Shown in pieces: positions 62,258 to 64,000 of a stretch of 64,000 nucleotides of DNA (position 1 is the first letter of the stretch; the number at the start of each line of letters is the position of its first letter). Made by a program: the position numbers and the translations under genes. The stretch is from positions 152,106-216,105 of the forward strand of contig NZ_SCFY01000010.1 in assembly GCF_007049795.1 (NCBI RefSeq), written 5' to 3'. The stretch is from Ectopseudomonas mendocina. Lineage in GTDB: Bacteria > Pseudomonadota > Gammaproteobacteria > Pseudomonadales > Pseudomonadaceae. The notes beneath the pieces were generated by a model. It saw only the letters and a list, made by a program, of their open reading frames with translations. It did no database searches and was not told the origin of the DNA.

Positions 62258-63133
62258 ATGACAGCCGAACTGATTGTCGATGCGCGCAACGCCACGGGTG
62301 AAAGCCCGGTCTGGAACGCTGCCGAACAGGCTTTGTACTGGGCCGATATCCCTGCCGCCCGCCTGCACCGCTGGTCCGCAGCTGATGGTCAGACGCAGAG
62401 CTGGCAGGCTGACGAGATGCTCGCCTGCATCGCCATGCATCCCGCTGGTGGCTGGATCGCAGGCATGCAGAGCGGCATCTTCCACCTGCGTCCGCAAGAC
62501 GATGGCAGCGTAAAAGCCGAGCGCCTGGCGCAGGTCGAACATGCCCGCGCGGAAATGCGCTTTAACGATGGCCGCTGCGACCGCCAAGGCCGCCTCTGGG
62601 CCGGCACCATGCTGCTGGACATGGCCCAGGGCGCACGCGTCGGCGCTCTGTATCGCTACGACGGCCAGCTGCAACAGGTGCTCGACGATCTCATCGTGCC
62701 CAACGGCCTGGCCTTCAGCCCTGACGGCCGCACCATGTACCTGTCCGATTCGCACCCGAGCGTACAAAGCGTCTGGGCTTTCGATTACGACACAGAGAGC
62801 GGCACGCCGCACAACCGCCGCCTGTTCATCGACATGAAGCAGCATCCAGGCCGCCCCGACGGCGCCGCGATGGATGTCGACGGCTGCTACTGGATCTGCG
62901 GCAACGACGCAGGCCTGATCCATCGCTTCACCCCGGATGGCCGCCTCGACCATTCGCTGGAGGTTCCCGTGAAGAAGCCCGCCATGTGCGCCTTCGGCGG
63001 CGCCAATCTGGACACCCTGTTCGTTACCTCAATCCGCCCCGGCGGCGACCTCTCCGACCAGCCACTGGCCGGCGGTGTGTTCGCTCTGCAAGCCGGCGTC
63101 TGCGGCGTAGAGGAGCCGGCTTTCCACCCCTGA
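62258..63133 (+). CDS. SMP-30/gluconolactonase-like aldarolactonase
   Basis: A 291-residue six-bladed beta-propeller of the SMP-30/gluconolactonase family: ARNATGESPVWNAAEQALYWADI (metal-binding Glu), RFNDGRCDRQGRLWAGTM (Asn, Asp), LIVPNGLAFSPDGRTMYLSDS (Asn, Asp). In a udh cluster it hydrolyses the galactaro- or glucaro-lactone formed by Udh to the aldarate. ATG 62258 is in frame with the family start; the 55-bp gap to udh is without signals. Confidence 0.9.
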   Translation: MTAELIVDARNATGESPVWNAAEQALYWADIPAARLHRWSAADGQTQSWQADEMLACIAMHPAGGWIAGMQSGIFHLRPQDDGSVKAERLAQVEHARAEMRFNDGRCDRQGRLWAGTMLLDMAQGARVGALYRYDGQLQQVLDDLIVPNGLAFSPDGRTMYLSDSHPSVQSVWAFDYDTESGTPHNRRLFIDMKQHPGRPDGAAMDVDGCYWICGNDAGLIHRFTPDGRLDHSLEVPVKKPAMCAFGGANLDTLFVTSIRPGGDLSDQPLAGGVFALQAGVCGVEEPAFHP

Positions 63134-63210
63134 CCCGATTCACCCCGGGCCGCTCGCGGCACCGGACTCACACTGCTGTACACCAACAACAACAAGACGG
63201 AGTTTTCCGC

Positions 63211-63906
63211 ATGAACCTGAAACGTAAGTTGCTTCTCGCCACACTTCCTCTAGCGCTCGGTCTGTCCTCCTTCGTACAGGCCGAGACGACCCTGAAAATT
63301 GCCGAAATCCACCCGGCCGGCTACCCGACCGTAGTCGCAATGGAAAACCTCGGCAAGAAGCTGGAAGCGGCCACCAACGGCGAAATCAAGTCCCGAATGT
63401 TCTCGGGTGGTGTGCTGGGTTCCGAGAAGGAAGTGATCGAACAGACCCAGATCGGCGCCGTCCAGCTGACACGCGTCAGCCTTGGCTCGGTCGGCCCGGT
63501 AGTGCCTGCCACCAACGTCTTCAACATGCCGTTCGTGTTCCGCGATATCGACCACATGCGCAAAGTGGTCGACGGTGAAATCGGTCAGGAAATCCTCGAC
63601 GCCATCACCAACTCCGACTTCAACATGGTCGGCCTGGCGTGGATGGAAGCCGGTAGCCGCAGCCTGTACACCAAGAAGCCGGTACGTAAACTCGAAGACC
63701 TCAAGGGCATGAAGATCCGTGTGATCGGCAACCCGCTGTTCATCGACACCCTCAACGCCATGGGCGCCAACGGCATCGCCATGGACACCGGCGAGATCTT
63801 CAGCGCCCTGCAGAGCGGCGTGATCGACGGCGCCGAGAACAACTCGCCGACCCTGCTCGAGCACAACCACTTCCGTGCGGCCAAGTACTACACCCAGACG
63901 CATTGA
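63211..63906 (+). pseudogene. dctP: TRAP transporter substrate-binding protein DctP, truncated by an insertion sequence
   Basis: The N-terminal 231 residues of a DctP-type periplasmic binding protein: signal peptide ending SFVQA, then ETTLKIAEIHPAGYPTVVAMENLGKKLE, RMFSGGVLGSEKEVIEQTQIGAVQLTRVSLG, and the carboxylate-binding-Arg region GMKIRVIGNPLFIDTLNAMGANGIAMDTGEIFSALQSGVIDGAENN. Usual length is about 325 residues, so about 95 are missing. The reading frame ends at TGA 63904-63906, which is the first triplet of an IS3-subgroup left end. The protein, if made, lacks the C-terminal part of the binding cleft; uronate uptake by this system should be lost. The downstream TRAP membrane genes are beyond the window. 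Confidence 0.85.
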
Positions 63907-64000
63907 TCTTGCCCAGCACGAGTGGACACCCCGTTAAGCGATAAACTGCAACGAGGTGAACCATGGCAAGAACCGCTACCCCGATGAAACAGAACCGTAC
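63904..64000 (+). mobile_element. Left end of an IS3-subgroup insertion sequence (partial)
   Basis: From 63904 the sequence reads TGATCTTGCCCAGCACGAGT and then GGACACCCCGTTAAGCGATA, which strongly resembles the left end I recall for E. coli IS3 (TGATCTTACCCAGCA, then GTGGACAC and CTAAG). A transposase orfA follows. The inserted end lies precisely at the point where the dctP homology stops. The right end, full length and target duplication are outside the window. Confidence 0.8.
63963..64000 (+). CDS. IS3-family transposase OrfA, N-terminal fragment
   Basis: Only the first 12 codons (MARTATPMKQNR) are inside the window. The ATG is preceded by ACGAGGTGAACC, placed as in IS3 elements. Residues are Lys/Arg/Gln-rich, as expected before the helix-turn-helix. 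Identity rests mainly on the IS end upstream. Confidence 0.6.
   Translation, partial: MARTATPMKQNR

Overview
This window is about 64 kb of high-GC chromosomal DNA whose gene content, codon use and recurrent GTAGG-type palindromes indicate a Pseudomonas, most likely of the mendocina/oleovorans (Ectopseudomonas) group. The genus call is confident; the subgroup is inference from repeats and gene set. No rRNA, tRNA, CRISPR array or prophage was seen. Genes are dense and mostly chromosomal housekeeping, with several self-contained accessory modules.

Layout. 0-3.0 kb: EamA permease and a divergent UvrD-type helicase. 3.0-3.4 kb: a probable Rsm-type small RNA. 3.4-10.7 kb: cytochrome b561, the periplasmic glucan genes opgG-opgH, and the periplasmic beta-glucosidase bglX. 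10.9-11.6 kb: an AraC regulator that has lost its first HTH. 11.8-18.1 kb: SWIM/SNF2 helicase, psiE, a secreted metallo-beta-lactamase-fold enzyme, SOS gene yebG with LexA box, and leucine dehydrogenase. 18.2-29.4 kb: SirB1-like, PilZ, DUF4124, TPR lipoprotein, tandem universal stress protein, pyruvate kinase, enoyl-CoA hydratase, a ferredoxin reductase coupled to a diguanylate cyclase, class I fumarase, and D-serine dehydratase. 29.5-36.0 kb: DUF1028, GlxA-type regulator with isochorismatase, an overlapping GNAT/nitrilase/ZapE-like operon, an NTF2-like protein, and a YhcG-type nuclease.

36.2-42.9 kb holds the most striking module: a co-directional operon of a thermostable-hemolysin/GNAT-like protein, an AMP-forming acyl ligase, a haem-oxygenase-like diiron oxidase with every metal ligand in place, an SDR reductase, an exported TPR protein and its own QseBC/PmrAB-type two-component system. 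A PmrA/QseB-like box lies 49 bp before the first gene. It looks like a small carboxylate-activating, oxidising and reducing pathway under its own sensor. The product is unknown.

42.9-48.4 kb: RHH protein, DJ-1 protein, SDR, a low-complexity exported protein, an aldolase/hydrolase/DUF1569 operon, and flavodoxin. 48.5-54.2 kb is a probable light-response locus: a short LOV photoreceptor, a PilZ-like protein, a class II LitR-type MerR regulator without B12 ligands, and a folM-folE-folX-DUF1244-hopJ operon preceded by two LitR-like operators. 54.4-60.0 kb: glycolipid-binding protein, azlCD, and an iron-linked dihaem/imelysin/DUF1513 operon. 60.0-64.0 kb: a uronate oxidation locus (LacI regulator, udh, lactonase, TRAP dctP) in which dctP is cut by the left end of an IS3-subgroup insertion sequence at 63904, running off the window.
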